64,000 nucleotides of DNA from Dactylonectria macrodidyma (taxonomy: Eukaryota > Ascomycota > Sordariomycetes > Hypocreales > Nectriaceae). The notes beneath the pieces are model-generated. The model saw nothing but the letters and a program-made list of their open reading frames with translations. It was not told the DNA's origin and did no database searches. Location: the NCBI GenBank assembly GCA_020744425.1, contig JAGMUV010000011.1:1612001-1676000 (forward strand), in the 5' to 3' direction. Shown piece after piece: positions 46,739 through 58,589 of this stretch. Both the position numbers and the translations under genes were made by a program. The first letter of the stretch is position 1. Each line of letters starts with the position of its first letter.

Positions 46739-48317
46739 GGCTTTGGCTTTGGACGAAACTAAGCACTACGAAGTAGGCGCTTTGGCGTCTCCCGAAAGAC
46801 CACGGGACCAATGGCCTCTTTATACATGCTCTATGTTGCACTCGGACTACAATATGCCGAACAAGTTCTCCACGGCAAGGAGAAATTGCCGGATTGAACC
46901 TGGTTGGCAAACACTAAACTTGCAGATCAGTTGTTTAAAGATCAGAACGGGCAATTGACTCTGTCAATCCCCCGCAGCTCCGTTGACATGCACGGACTCA
47001 ACCCCCGCCATCAGTGCTACTAAAGCTAGCAGCGTTATTTACAATAAACTATGTGACTTGACTAGTTGTTAGACGGAACGTCCAGGCCGTGCAGATGCGG
47101 CGCACAATGAAACTTCTGTGCTTTTGCAAATCAAACTGATAAGGAGGGGTTTGTGACTTTTGTCTTGGGGCATCTTGGGCTCAAGGCCGTTGCAAGGCGT
47201 GCTTAAAATCTTCTCCTCGGAACATTGTCATGAATGGCTTTTGTCTCTTCTTCGATGCATTATGCTTTTCTCCGACCTTGACATCTCTTTCACCTGGTGC
47301 TGTAAAACCCCACAATCACTTAGATGCAACAATGCTTGCAGGGCTGCATATGCCTGAGAAAGCACACGCTTCAGCTTGAAGGCGCCTCAGCAGTAGCCAA
47401 TTTATGGGTATTCACATACAGATTCGCACATCTCAAACACAGAGAAGTTCTGTAGAAGTACACTTTTATAGTCTTACATAGAAGTGGGAAAATTGGAGTT
47501 TGACTGGTCTAGGACAACCCTGTCCCCCCGTTTTTTTTCTGTTGGGTTGGAAATGTTGGAGAGTCCCTACTTGTGATGGTCTAGTGCTCCCCACCTCCCC
47601 AACTCTTCAACCCCTCTCTAACTCTTCGCCTGCTCCCGAAACACGGTAAACGAGGCTTATGGATTGATTCTTCTGCGCGAAGAAGTCTGTCCGTCTACAT
47701 CAGATTGACGGGTCAGTTCTCAAGCCGTGCCATGAGAACGAGTGCCCGCCCTCGTCGGCCTCACATAAACCGTGAGCGGCCTTTAACCGGCCCGTTCCAC
47801 CTTCAAGAAGCCTTTTAGTAACCTTGAAGCAACTTCGGGTGTCTCTGTGTACATTCGACTGCCTTCAGTTCTATTAGTGATAGCAAATATTTGACCACTT
47901 CTTCCCACTCCAGCATGTTGCTACTCGATAGACCAATATATTTTGCATCTTGACTCATATGAAGACGTCAATGGTCTGGAGCCTGACGAGTGAAATGCCT
48001 GCCGACGTCCTATGGTGTGCATTTATGCTAAAAAGAGTGGATTGACAAGATATTTGTTGTGATGAGATTGCCATTGTGACAATCCGGCTAGAACTGAACG
48101 GAACATGCCTGGCATCGAACCCATGGCACAGGTGTAGGGTGATGTTAGAGTAGAGTTTCAACGCTCATATACAATAAACCAACGCCCGTTTTATAAATCA
48201 GACTTCTGAAGGGATTCTAACTTCACCATATACTCCACCGCTGAGACCCGCTACCCAGAAACAGATTTTCTCCTCTTTCAACCTGGATATATCCCCTCCT
48301 CAAAGTGTAAAAACTCA
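46739..48317. other. Mannosidase upstream region
   Basis: No gene is seen in about 1.6 kb. It includes the GH92 promoter and a T-rich run near 47,530. Confidence 0.45.
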
Positions 48318-49156
48318 TCAACCCCTTACTAGCTGGACGCAGCACATAATAATACCAGCAATAGTGGCAGGAAGACCGAATCCAATGCCCACACCTAAAG
48401 CTATTTTGTCGCTCCGGCTGAGACCACTTTCAGATGTTCCCTTTTTCGTATCGGCCGTGTTTGTCGGGGCCACGGTAAAGGTCCTAGTAATATCGACGGT
48501 CTTTTGGGAAGCTATCACCAGCAAGCCATGTCAGCGAACTCATCAAAAGTGTCGTCTCTTAGAGGGTTCGTACCAAGCGCCTAGCACCACAGGCTGCTTG
48601 CCGCCACCGATGCGACCACTGCAAGTGTAATCCACTTACTCTGGGGGCTGAGCGTTGTAGCTTTGTTACTGCTCTCGCTGCTCTCGCTGCTCGATCCGGT
48701 GACGGTGGCAAATGTAACGCGAGTGACAGTTGGAGCCGTGGAATCCCCAATCGTCGTCACCGCGTCCGCCTCGGTCTCTGTCGCGAACGCTGCTGCGCCA
48801 GGAAGCGTGTAACCGTTCTTGGCACAATACGAGTTATATAGTGACAAGAAGGTGCTGATGTCTGAATCGGGATCGCCGACGGTGCAAAGCGTCTCGAGAC
48901 ACGAGGTGGCATAGGACGAGATAGCGCTCGCCAGGTTGGTGCGACACATGCAGTCGTTCACGGCGGGGTTGTCACAGCCCAGCCGTCCCCCAATCCAGTA
49001 ATTACCTTCCCACATGCACGCCTTGCCACAGCGGCGCTGATTATCGTAGTCGGGCTCGCTGTCTATGGTGAAGGTGGCGGGTGCAGCTGCCCTGGAAACA
49101 GGAGGAGAGGCGAGCAACAGGACGAAGATGAAGCTAGAAACGACGAGGAACCGCAT
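48318..49156 (-). CDS. CFEM-like cysteine-rich surface protein
   Basis: Exons 49156-48640 and 48511-48318 give 236 aa. A signal peptide (MRFLVVSSFIFVLLLASPPV) precedes a CFEM-like domain with eight Cys (CGKAC, LGC, DCMC, SC, LC, YC spacing), then a Ser/Thr-rich stalk, a hydrophobic helix (IALGVGIGFGLPATIAGIIM) and a short tail. The 128-bp intron (48512-48639) has a perfect GTAAGT donor and a CTGAC branch-like site. If it is kept, the frame instead ends in SKWITLAVVASVAASSLWC, which looks like a GPI signal. Fungal CFEM proteins act at the surface in haem uptake, adhesion or signalling. The role here is not known. Confidence 0.8.
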
Positions 49157-49567
49157 GTCGACGAGTGAAACATGCGCAAGGAATGAAGATCTACAGTCCC
49201 AATCAGGCGTTGAGGGGTTTATTATAGCAGAGCCGTAGAGCCTTGTGAACGCCCAGCTGAAAGAATCTATTGTTTGTGGCTTGGCGCCAGGCTGTCTTTG
49301 GAAATCTAACAGACCTGTAGGTCAGCTGCTAGTTTGCGCCTCTATCTCGAGCCAATAGAAGACAAGGCACGATAGAATAGTCAAGTGTATGGAATTTCAG
49401 GCAGAAATGGGGTAGGAAGCTGAGCGATGACGAAATACTAGTGTTCCTAAACAGCCTCACCACTAGACACATCGAAAGTGAAATAGGCATGTGTTTGTGA
49501 GAGCTAGTTTGATCAGTTTATATACTGACACACTGACTATAAAAGCACGCGTGTGAAAAATAGGATG
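49157..49567. other. CFEM promoter and regulator 3' flank
   Basis: No gene is seen in these 411 bp. Confidence 0.5.
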
Positions 49568-51974
49568 CTACTGGTCTAACCCGCTAAAGTCGAGGAACCC
49601 TCCGCTGAAGAAATCCTCCATATTCGGAAACACAAATTCCGGTTGAAACTCGTATCTCATGGGTGCCGGCGTAGACCAGACGGACGCTGCATCGCTGGGC
49701 GTCATGTTGATCGGCTCGCCCATACTCGTGACGACTGGAACTTCTCCATTCTCAGCCCGTTCCGTGCGCTTCTGGCCGAGAGAATGTGTTTGAAACGACC
49801 CTTGGCCACGGTTACCATGAGTCTTTCGCCCGTCTGGCCTGTGAAACACGCCCTCTTCGTTCCGTCGGCTGATATTGTTGCTATTAACGCGCGCCATGAG
49901 TTTCTGCTTGGCCAGCTTCCCAAACATGATGGCCCACGTCGTCCCGGGGGCGTTGGAGAGCCACTCTTCGAAGCGGATAATCAGATTCAGCTTGTGCTGG
50001 TCCGAGATGCTCGACTGGGCCTCGTCGTAGTGGGTGAGGATGAGGGCGCTATACCCGAGGCAGAGACATCGGTTCGATGCGATGGAATCCCTCATGGAAG
50101 TCGGCATGCTTAGAAACGTTTCGATGATCGACTGCGCGTGTTTTGATGCGTTCGCTCTTAGCGCCGCTCTCGTCTCGTCTTTTGCCGTGCCCTGTTCGTT
50201 CAACACTATACGCGTGGTGCTGCTTTTATCTGATGATATGCTAGACAAGAGAGTTGTTGACTGAAGATTCTCGCCCAAGTTTTCGAGCGACCGTATTATC
50301 AGGATGAGGCAAGCAGAGCAGTATCCAATTTTAAGCATAGAGGCTGTTGGCATTACTGACCGAAAAGTTTTAGCCGTCCTTTCCATATCGTTTCATCATC
50401 GAACCAACTCACATAGTAAATGATTCCATTTCTGTTTCCACGCTTGAAACTCAGGACATTGGCCTTCAGCATCCAAATTTGTCTGTCCCTCGAGTTTCTG
50501 CAGTAATATCGTACAGAGCAGAATCTCAGCAAGGAGCATACCATCTTGCATGGATGCCTTGTAAAAGCTTAGGAGAAGCTCGCAGTGCTTGAGATATGAG
50601 CTCGGGATTGACGAAGGCCTTCCGGTGGTTGCGGCCCAGCTGCATTGGAGTGTAAGGTGGCTGCGTCTATCAGAGGGTTTGTATGCTTACTAGAGATGAT
50701 CCAAGGAGATTTTAGCCCATAACCGAATAGCTCTCTGATCTTCAGCTGTCGCGATATCTGTCCTGATGTTTTTGACGATTTCGGAAAAGCTGATGCTGAG
50801 CATAGCTTGTTTTATGCAATACCCAGTCAACATCCAACTATCGATGTACTCTTTGCCGGTATCCTAAGTATTCAGTATGTCGCCGTTCACAGAGCTTTGT
50901 GTGCTTGACTTACCGCCGGACCCACCATGACATTCTCACTCATGAGAAAGACACCCTGAATGTCTTCCAGACTCAATGGAATCGACAAGAGTATTTTTCC
51001 AAGCGATATTCGGATGTGCTCGTAGATTTTTCGGTGCACCGCCGCGCCAAATATGTCACCGCGGTAGATGATGGCTTGTAAACAGCACACGCTATGCAAG
51101 AAAGGCGACATTTCGCGTAGAAACTCACTCGACATGCCTTTTTGAGATTCTGCAAGTATTAATTTGTCACTTCTGTGGCGGAAGAAGCTGCGGTGAGTGT
51201 CAGCCACCGTTGACTTGCTAGAGAGACCAGCCTCAGGCTGACTCACACCTGTATCAAATCTTGAGCAGTATCTGCATCAAGCAGGCCAGCTTCGACTAGA
51301 TCGACATTCGTAAGCACGCGAGCCCTCCTAGGCCCCCCGGTGTACCTCCGATCGAGATCGCGGAGAACAACAATAGGCGCTGCATGAACGGCATGGTCCG
51401 CCGGGTCAGGCACCTGCTCGAGGCTGTCCCCAAACGTCTCTGGCTCGTTTGCGGGGTGGCACTCGACAGACGAGGGACTGATGTCGGCGGCCCTGCGGCT
51501 CGTTTGCTCAATCTGGTTGGTGAGGGCTTTGAGTTGTGCGGCAATCTCTCTCAGCGCGTTCTCGGTACTACTAAGTCTAGATCATTCGCTTAGTTAAGAA
51601 AATTCGTTTGTAAAAGAGGTTACACCCGTGAAAACTCACCGATCTTGGATGGAATGTGCGTGAACGTCACTCGTCATAAGCTCGCCGACTTCGACTGTTT
51701 CGCGGCGAGAGCATGTGATTCTATGTCATCCATCAGCCGTCTACTCGCCATCTCAAGAACCAGGTAGAAACCTAAGTGTTTGACAGCGACGACATGACTG
51801 CAAGTTAAAGTCGTAATCGCATTTGCACTTGAGCCTCTGACACGTCTCGCAGGAAAAGACACGGCGTCGGCGTTTACTACTCGTGTTGCCCTCGACGGGC
51901 CCCTCGGTCGCACCCTGCTTCTGCAGCCTCGGCCCCTCTTCGTAGGACGCATCGGCCGAGACCTCGTGGCTCAT
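49568..51974 (-). CDS. Zn2Cys6 transcription factor with fungal-TF middle region
   Basis: Seven exons (51974-51772, 51720-51640, 51576-51247, 51187-50914, 50863-50691, 50639-50413, 50355-49568) give 691 aa. The zinc cluster has Cys 42, 45, 52, 61, 64 and 71; intron 1 falls inside codon 68 and must be removed to supply the sixth Cys (CQTLRITC). A coiled coil follows (about 95-120), then DLDRRYTGG and VLTNVDLVEAGLLDADTAQDL, typical of fungal regulators. The middle homology region includes LWAKISLDHLYWAATTGRP. Intron 1 has the weak donor GTTTCT. It should bind CGG-type sites in the nucleus. Its neighbours on both strands are an oxygenase and a permease, so it may control them (inference). Confidence 0.88.
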
Positions 51975-52553
51975 TGTGCGAGTACTATTGGGCAGGGTCA
52001 AAGCAATCCAAAGATAGAGGAACAGTGCGACCAGGACGATCGACGAAATGCGGTCCCCCCCCCTCCATCGTCTCATCGGAATATCGTGGGTAATCTCCGC
52101 ATTTCATCCAAACCCCCGGTCTGATAACGGACTTGGCCAGTCTCGTTTTGGAAACGCTTATCAACCTCGGCTCCGAGTACGTCATTGGCGAGTCAGATGC
52201 CGGCGATTAGCGAGCAAACTGGGTCTTCAAGTTGGCGGTTTGATAAGCAAGGTTCAGTGATGCTTCGAAGCCTTCAATTCAATCATTATGAGTGTTACGA
52301 TTAAGATACTAAGATTGCTACAATTTTTTATTTTTTTTTCGACCGATTGCCAGGGAATAATCATCCCATATGGTTGTTAGTTTAACAACTGCTGAGGGCT
52401 CAATGCTTGATTCCGTGTGGGACGAATCGACCCTGGCATCCCAACCAGCACTCAAATGAATGCCTTCAAATACTCACAATACAGGATTCAACAATCAAAA
52501 AGTCTTCCAACTCTTCCATCGTAATCAAACAAAACCTTCCAATCCAAGTCATT
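51975..52553. other. Regulator promoter and oxygenase 3' flank
   Basis: No gene is seen. A poly-T run lies near 52,325. Confidence 0.5.
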
Positions 52554-53752
52554 TCAAGATTTTCTGTATGTCTTTTCGAAGCGCAAACGGCACCACTATT
52601 CACATTGTGTTAGTACATGGAGTGCAGGGTAAGTAGGAACAACGTACCTCTCCACAGCTAATCGGCTCATACTTGGGCGGATTCTCCTCGCTTGCACAGC
52701 TGGGAATTACCTCGCACTTTTCATTGAAGTTGAAACCAAAGAAGAACGGCATCGAATAACGATCCTCAGCGGCGTAGTTGTAGACCCTGTGCACCGTGGA
52801 CTGGAACCGATCGTTGGACAGGCGCATCAGGAAGTCGCCAATGTTGACGACAAAGGTGCCAGGCACAGGCGGCACCTTGATCCACTGGCCCTCCTTGTTG
52901 AGCACCTGAAGTCCGCCGACTTGATCTTGCCAGAGCAGCGTGAAGCACTGTAGATCGGTGTGGGAGCCGAGGCCGACGTCGACGTTTGCGTCTTGGGGCT
53001 TGGTGTTCTTGGGGTAGTAGTTGACGACGCTGTCACTGTTAAAGAGTCAGTCACGGTTCTCAGTGTATTACATGATAGATAACATGCCTGCCGGGATAAG
53101 TCACGACGTCGTCAAAGTAGTCCTCCGGCGCATCCAACGCGAGGGCAAAGATGCGGATCATGCTTCTAGCAAGAGTGAGGCATGACTGCCAATAGGCAAT
53201 CATGTCATGCTTGAAATTCGGCAAGTCGGTCGTGCGATCCCAGACAAAGTCTTCGCAGCGAAGCCACGCTTTCACTTCTTCCGGGATGGCATCTAGATCC
53301 TTGGTCTCGGGATCGTACTTTGGGTCGTACCGAAAGCTGAAGCCCTCCCTGTGATCGCGGGACTCTGTAGCGATCTTGGTTTCTCGCCTCTCGGACCAGC
53401 CGTTGTAGAACTTGGACTGCTTACCCGAGACTTCGGCCTTTTTCTCAGTGGGCTGGGAGAAAAAGGTCTGAGCCTGCTTGAAGGCTGCATCGATGTGTGC
53501 CTGCGGGATGCCGTGGTTCTTGATGTAGAAGAAGCCCGTGTTTTCGGCTGCCTCCTGGATCGTCTTGGCTAGGGCTCGACGCTCCGACTCGGTGCCGCGC
53601 ACGTTGGAGAGGTCGATGGTGGGCACTTCGGATGCGTCACAGTCTCGCGGTGCGGTTTTGAGGACGTCGCGGAAGACGCTGCCATAAGCCGACATCAGCT
53701 CGAGCTTGTACGTCTCAGGTGCCGGAGCCGCCGTCATTGTAGTGGTAGCCAT
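52554..53752 (-). CDS. 2-oxoglutarate/Fe(II) oxygenase, isopenicillin-N-synthase-like
   Basis: Exons 53752-53088, 53035-52648 and 52595-52554 give 364 aa. The enzyme should bind Fe(II) through His247, Asp249 (SHTDLQCF) and His304 (VHRVYN), and 2-oxoglutarate through Arg314 and Ser316 (RYSMPFF). The N-terminal block (VPTIDLS, NTGFFYIKNHGIP) is typical of the family. Intron 1 starts with GC, not GT: only that junction joins YPG to SDSVVNYYPK in frame. The last 42-nt exon ends in WCRLRFEKTYRKS, normal for fungal members. Relatives hydroxylate, desaturate or cyclise small molecules; the substrate is unknown. It is divergent from the NCS1 permease across 0.9 kb. Confidence 0.88.
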
Positions 53753-54662
53753 GGTTAAAATGTGGTTGTAAGTTGAACTAATCTCGAAGACGTTAGTGAT
53801 GAATAGACATTGCGATACTGCCAGGTCATTCACGGCGAGTCTTATATCTAATCATGGCATCTGCTCCGTGCATATTCCCGTGATGATAGCCTGCCTAACT
53901 GTGTGTTAGTGAGGTGCTCGATCGGTCGCCGCCGGCCGCCGTCATTTGCCGCTTCGGCAACTAGTACATTAGACCGTATTGGAACTCGGAACCTGGGGAC
54001 GAGCCGATAAGGAACGATGGCCGCCGGTCTCCGGCGAACCATGCAGCTGTCAATCCGCATTGGGATGACTGGGATTCCCGGAGACCGTATCACAACCTAT
54101 CTGCGAGCGTACGTATGTCATCAGGGGCATGGATGTAGAGATCCGGGGAAGCAGAAGCGATGGAACCCTAGGTTTGAAGTGACGATGGTTGACGGTCTGA
54201 CAGAAAGGAATTGACAATGGTCTCCTGGGTTCATGTCTTGTTGCCTAGGACGAAGCAACAGTGACAACGATGGTCAAATAATTGTTTTCCCGCCGTTGAA
54301 CATTTTCGTCAAGTCTGTTCTTCAACTACACCTTCGTCGAAATCATGGAACACACACAGCAAGCATTGGACCAACACAACTCGCGAAGACTCTCTTATCT
54401 CTCCCCACTTATTTTCAATGGTCGATGTCCAAGAGGGGCAACAATCCTTCCACTTCCATGGGCTACCTGATAGTAATCAAGCCCACTGGACAAAGAACCA
54501 GAAGATAGCGACCGATTATATAACGGGACGAGTAATGGCTCGTTCCTTTTCGAAAATCACGACGTGCGCGACTGTCTGAGCTGCAACGGCTTGACCACTT
54601 TTGAGCTATTCACCCAGGTCATTGTTCCCAGCTTCACAGTTCAAGTTCAGCGCATCATCAAC
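53753..54662. promoter_or_regulatory. Divergent promoter region of oxygenase and permease
   Basis: This 910-bp region separates the two start codons. It contains GATAAG at 54006-54011, its reverse complement at 54394-54399, and HGATAR-type sites at 54468-54473 and 54503-54508. Such sites bind AreA-type nitrogen regulators, but about three are expected by chance here, so this is weak evidence. Confidence 0.4.
54517..54523 (+). promoter_or_regulatory. TATA box of the NCS1 permease gene
   Basis: Reads tatataa, about 140 bp upstream of the ATG at 54663. Confidence 0.45.
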
Positions 54663-56430
54663 ATGGCCATCTTTCGTTGGTCAGATTGGTCCGTCGTCGC
54701 GACTGGCGCTGAGGAGGTCCACGGAAAGGATGCTCTCTTGGACAACGACGACATCCGGCCTCTGAAACTAAGTGACAGGTATATACAAGAATTGAGATCC
54801 CTCGCGATGATGAGAGGGCCGGTTCGTTAACATTGACCAGAACATGGACGCACTGGACATACTTCACCTTTTGGTTCTCAGCCACCGCAACCATCTCCAA
54901 CTGGTACGCCGCAGCCACAGCTCAAGCATTAGGCCTGAGCATGTGGGAATCCCTCGCCTGTTCATTCGGCGGCCAGGCCCTCATCGCCTTCATCATCACG
55001 CTCAACGGTCGCCCTGGAGCAACATATCACATCGGCTTCCCTGTCTTCTGCCGCACCGCCTTTGGAATCTACGGAGCATGGTGGCCTACCCTTAACCGAG
55101 CCGTCATGGCCATTGTATGGAATGGTGTGAATGCTGTTCAGGGCGGGCAATGCATCTATGTGATGCTGCACGCCATCATCCCGGGCATCGCCGACTTGCC
55201 CAACAACATGGGCTCGGGCTCAGCACTGACTTCAGCCGGTATGATTGGCTTCGCCATCTTCTGGCTCATCACTTGTGCGTTCTTGGTAATTCCAGTACCG
55301 AAGATGCGCGGCCTCATCTATGCCAAGCTGGTCGTCTTTATCGTCTCTGCAGTCGCCATGCTAGCCTGGGTGGCGACCAAAGCCGGCGGGCTAGGACCCG
55401 TCGTGTCACAGGGCGGGACAGCAAAAGGCTCTGAAAGAGCCTGGCTAATCGTCCAGTTCCTCATGCTCGGAGCAGCCAACTGTGCCACCTTTGCCAGCAA
55501 CGCGGCAGACTTCCAGCGCTACGCCAAGCGGAAGAATGACGTGCTGGCCGGCAACCTGTTCGGCTTCCCCGTGTCGAACCTCATCGTCGCCATCTTTGGC
55601 AACCTCGTGTGCGCCTCGAGCCAGGTCATCTTTGGCGAGCTGATCTGGAACCCCGTGACGCTGCTGGACAGCATCCAGACGGCCGAGTACACTTCGGCAA
55701 ACCGAGCTGGGTGTTTCTTCATCGCGGCCTGCTTTGCGTACTGCTGCATCTTTAGTTCCATTTTCGAAAATTCCCTGCCGGCGGGGAATGATATTGCAGC
55801 CTTATTTCCAAAGTACTTGACAGTGCGACGAGGTTTCTTCGTTTGTGCTGTGCTTTCGTTTGCCATCAACCCGTGGTATCTCTTGGTAAGTCTCTCCCAG
55901 TTTCTCTACCCGCACCAGCAAATACAGTCTCTAACAAATCACAGGGCTCTGCCTCCATCTTCATCTCGTTTCTTGCCTCCTACCAAATCTTCCTATCAGC
56001 CATCACCGGCATCCTCCTCGTCAACTACTACCTCATCGGCCGCGGCCGCATCAGCATCCCCGACTGCTACACCTCGGCCAACACGGGAGCGTACTACTTC
56101 ACCCACGGGTGGAACCTCAGGGCCTACGCCGCCTACATCATTGGTATCATTCCCAACTTCTACGGCTTTCTTAACAACATGGGCGTCTCGGCTCCACTGG
56201 GAATTACTCGATTCTATTTCTTCGCCTACTGGGTTGGTCTCGGGCTGTCCGGGCTGACGTTTTGGGTTTCGTGCAAGGTCTGGCCGCCTGCCATCATGGA
56301 AGATGGGTGGAAAGAGCCAAGGGATTATGTTCGCCCGGAGGAAGAAGCGTACAGTGATGTCATTGAAGCAGTACCCGTGCCTCCGGAGGCTGCAAAGGAG
56401 ATGGGCAAGGTAGATACCGAGAAGGTTTGA
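54663..56430 (+). CDS. NCS1 nucleobase/allantoin-type permease
   Basis: Exons 54663-54778, 54841-55885 and 55945-56430 give 548 aa. Removing intron 1 joins NDDIRPLKLSDR to TWTHWTYFTFWFSATATISN, the normal NCS1 start. About 12 helices follow, with the typical GRPGATYHIGFPVFCRTAFG and ASNAADFQRYAKRKND blocks. The pattern is closer to the Fur branch (uracil, allantoin, uridine, thiamine) than the Fcy branch; the substrate is unresolved. The protein sits in the plasma membrane and imports a ring nitrogen compound with protons. It is divergent from the oxygenase and only 110 bp from the 3' end of the S33 hydrolase. Confidence 0.92.
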
Positions 56431-56540
56431 ACAAGTCATCAGCAAGTATGGGCCACTAGGTCCGTATGCGTATTTGATGTCTATCCTCTTGTTCATGTAC
56501 CCAACTCCTCTTCAGTTGAACTGACAATGCTCGCTAATAA

Positions 56541-58589
56541 TCATGTCTTCTTCGGTCGCAGTCCAAACGGATCGGCCAACTCAACCATTGTCTCCCAAAG
56601 CCTCGCCTCCTCATGATTCGTGAATTTGCACTCGCCCTTGCCACCGTCATTTCCCGCCGTGCAGCCCAGAAACGGTCGTATGGCGGGCTCGCAGATGGTT
56701 CCTTCAACTGGCAAGTCTCCTGTTTGAAAGTACGCTCGGATCGTCTTCGCTGTGCACAACGATGGGTTCGAGTGCGAGCAGTGACCCTGCGAATCCTGCT
56801 GCAGTACCACGCTTCCGGGGAATAGCGTTGAAACTCGGCGAGCGTTTCGAAGCGGTGTCACCGTGTCGTGGGTGTTGCTGACGATGAGCAGTGGGTGGGA
56901 TGTGTTGGCCCATTCCTGTCGTTCGAAACTCAGGCCGAGATTCCATACCGGCTGGAGCGTATGTCCCAGGCAAGACAGTTTGTTCCTGGCCCAGCTAGGG
57001 CTGATCCATCGTCCTTGCGCCTCCAAGATGGCAAGATACTCATTGAAGCTCTCACGCGTCAAGTTGGAGGCACCACCACTGTCCATGCACGAAATGGCCT
57101 GAAATGATCCAAAGCCCGATACGTAAGGTGCCCTCTCCTCGGGATGAGACCCTTCAGGCTCACACCCGGCCTTGTTCAGGGTGCCCTTCTTTGTTGCCAC
57201 AACCCGCAAAAGGGCTGGAGAGGACGTGTTTCTACCCTCGATGGCGACGAGCAAGTCGAAAAAGTCCTCTGCCACGGCAAATGGAAAGTACATACCCGAG
57301 AGAAGCGCAAGATGAGCATCGCCATAGGTGATAAAGGCCGGACCGTCGCCCGGGCGAGAAGGAGGCATGGCGATGGGACTGATCTTAAGATTAAGTAGGA
57401 TCGACGTCAAACGGGCCTCGACATCGACTCCTGAGGAGCCAGTGTATAATCGACATTTCTCAGGGCCGGCCTGAAAGCAATACTCACAGAATTTGGAGAT
57501 GATCGTGTCCGAGTCTTGCAGCTGGGTGAGCCAGGTTCCCGCGTAGTGATCTGCAGGATCAACCACGCCATCGATAACCATTCGGCCGATTCGGTCGGGG
57601 TGCATTGCTGCAAATGTTGAACCGATGAGCGTTCCGTAGCTCATCCCCCAGTACTGAATCATCTCTTGTCCGGGTTGATATGCTGTTCGGTCAATGATGT
57701 CGGGTGTCATCTCTAGGTCCAGGGCTTGACCACTCGACAGTAAATACCGTGCCTCATCTTCTCGCCACTCGCCGTGCTTCTCGACAATTTGCAGCATATC
57801 CTGAACGGTTTGGACTGTATTCAGATGCTGGAGAATGCCCGTCTCATCTTCACCGTATGAGCAGCTCGCTCCCAGGGCAGTTGCTCTCGCCCATTCCATG
57901 CCGGTAATGCTCTCGCTGTGCCAAAGCAGGCCGTAATCGGGTAGACTGAGCAACCAAGCCTGCTGGTCGAACGCTCCCGAGAAACACCGCAGCTGAGGTG
58001 TGGTGTTGTTGACACCCCGTGGGTCAAAGGAGAGGATGTCAAAGTACTTTCCACTAGCCGTACTTGGTTCATCTACATTAAGGAGTACGGGGTCGTCGAG
58101 GATGTTTTGCAGATTCTTTCCGTCGGTGAGAACTTGGTAGACCCCAGATTCGCCAGGACCACCAGGATTCACTAGAACGGGACCGCCATATCGTGGATCC
58201 GTCACTGAGACTTTGGCTGGAAGCTTGATAATGGCTATGGCTGCGCGGGGGCCTGTCTTCTGCGCGGCGGCTGAGGAGTTCCAATTCAGTGGCACAGAAA
58301 GACGCGCACACTGAAAAGACTCGTAGCAAGGCACGTATTGAAGCGATGTATGTGGTGTGACATCTTCCCAGCGAAACTGTTCATCTTCTTCAGCGTCTGG
58401 TTGCTGCTGGAAACCCCATGGAGGGCTCGTGTTTATATTGCTGAGATACGAGAACGAGGCAATTATCCAGAGCAAGATACAGGCGAGTGATATTCTGGGA
58501 GCACGGGCGGTTATTCTGCCAAGCAATGAAGTCGATGCAGCAAGAGGAGATGGAAGGATATGGCTCCCAGAAGGCCAGCGCTTTTCCAT
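56541..58589 (-). CDS. S33-type alpha/beta hydrolase with TAP-like C-terminus
   Basis: This single-exon protein has 682 aa. An uncleaved-looking membrane segment (33-52, ISLACILLWIIASFSYL) follows a short basic N-terminus, so it may be anchored with the enzyme outside. The alpha/beta-hydrolase part has an oxyanion block (NPGGPGESG), nucleophile Ser317 (GMSYGT), the Asp in NTHDTVTPL and the His in QGHCS. The C-terminus is of the TAP-like type. Relatives are tripeptidyl aminopeptidases of family S33, but some act on other amides or esters. It shares a 3' border with the permease. Confidence 0.87.
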   Translation of the reverse strand: MEKRWPSGSHILPSPLAASTSLLGRITARAPRISLACILLWIIASFSYLSNINTSPPWGFQQQPDAEEDEQFRWEDVTPHTSLQYVPCYESFQCARLSVPLNWNSSAAAQKTGPRAAIAIIKLPAKVSVTDPRYGGPVLVNPGGPGESGVYQVLTDGKNLQNILDDPVLLNVDEPSTASGKYFDILSFDPRGVNNTTPQLRCFSGAFDQQAWLLSLPDYGLLWHSESITGMEWARATALGASCSYGEDETGILQHLNTVQTVQDMLQIVEKHGEWREDEARYLLSSGQALDLEMTPDIIDRTAYQPGQEMIQYWGMSYGTLIGSTFAAMHPDRIGRMVIDGVVDPADHYAGTWLTQLQDSDTIISKFCEYCFQAGPEKCRLYTGSSGVDVEARLTSILLNLKISPIAMPPSRPGDGPAFITYGDAHLALLSGMYFPFAVAEDFFDLLVAIEGRNTSSPALLRVVATKKGTLNKAGCEPEGSHPEERAPYVSGFGSFQAISCMDSGGASNLTRESFNEYLAILEAQGRWISPSWARNKLSCLGHTLQPVWNLGLSFERQEWANTSHPLLIVSNTHDTVTPLRNARRVSTLFPGSVVLQQDSQGHCSHSNPSLCTAKTIRAYFQTGDLPVEGTICEPAIRPFLGCTAGNDGGKGECKFTNHEEARLWETMVELADPFGLRPKKT

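Noticed and set aside
53060..53080. GT-donor intron in the oxygenase gene
   Set aside because: Nearby GT donors give the wrong phase or a stop right after the junction.
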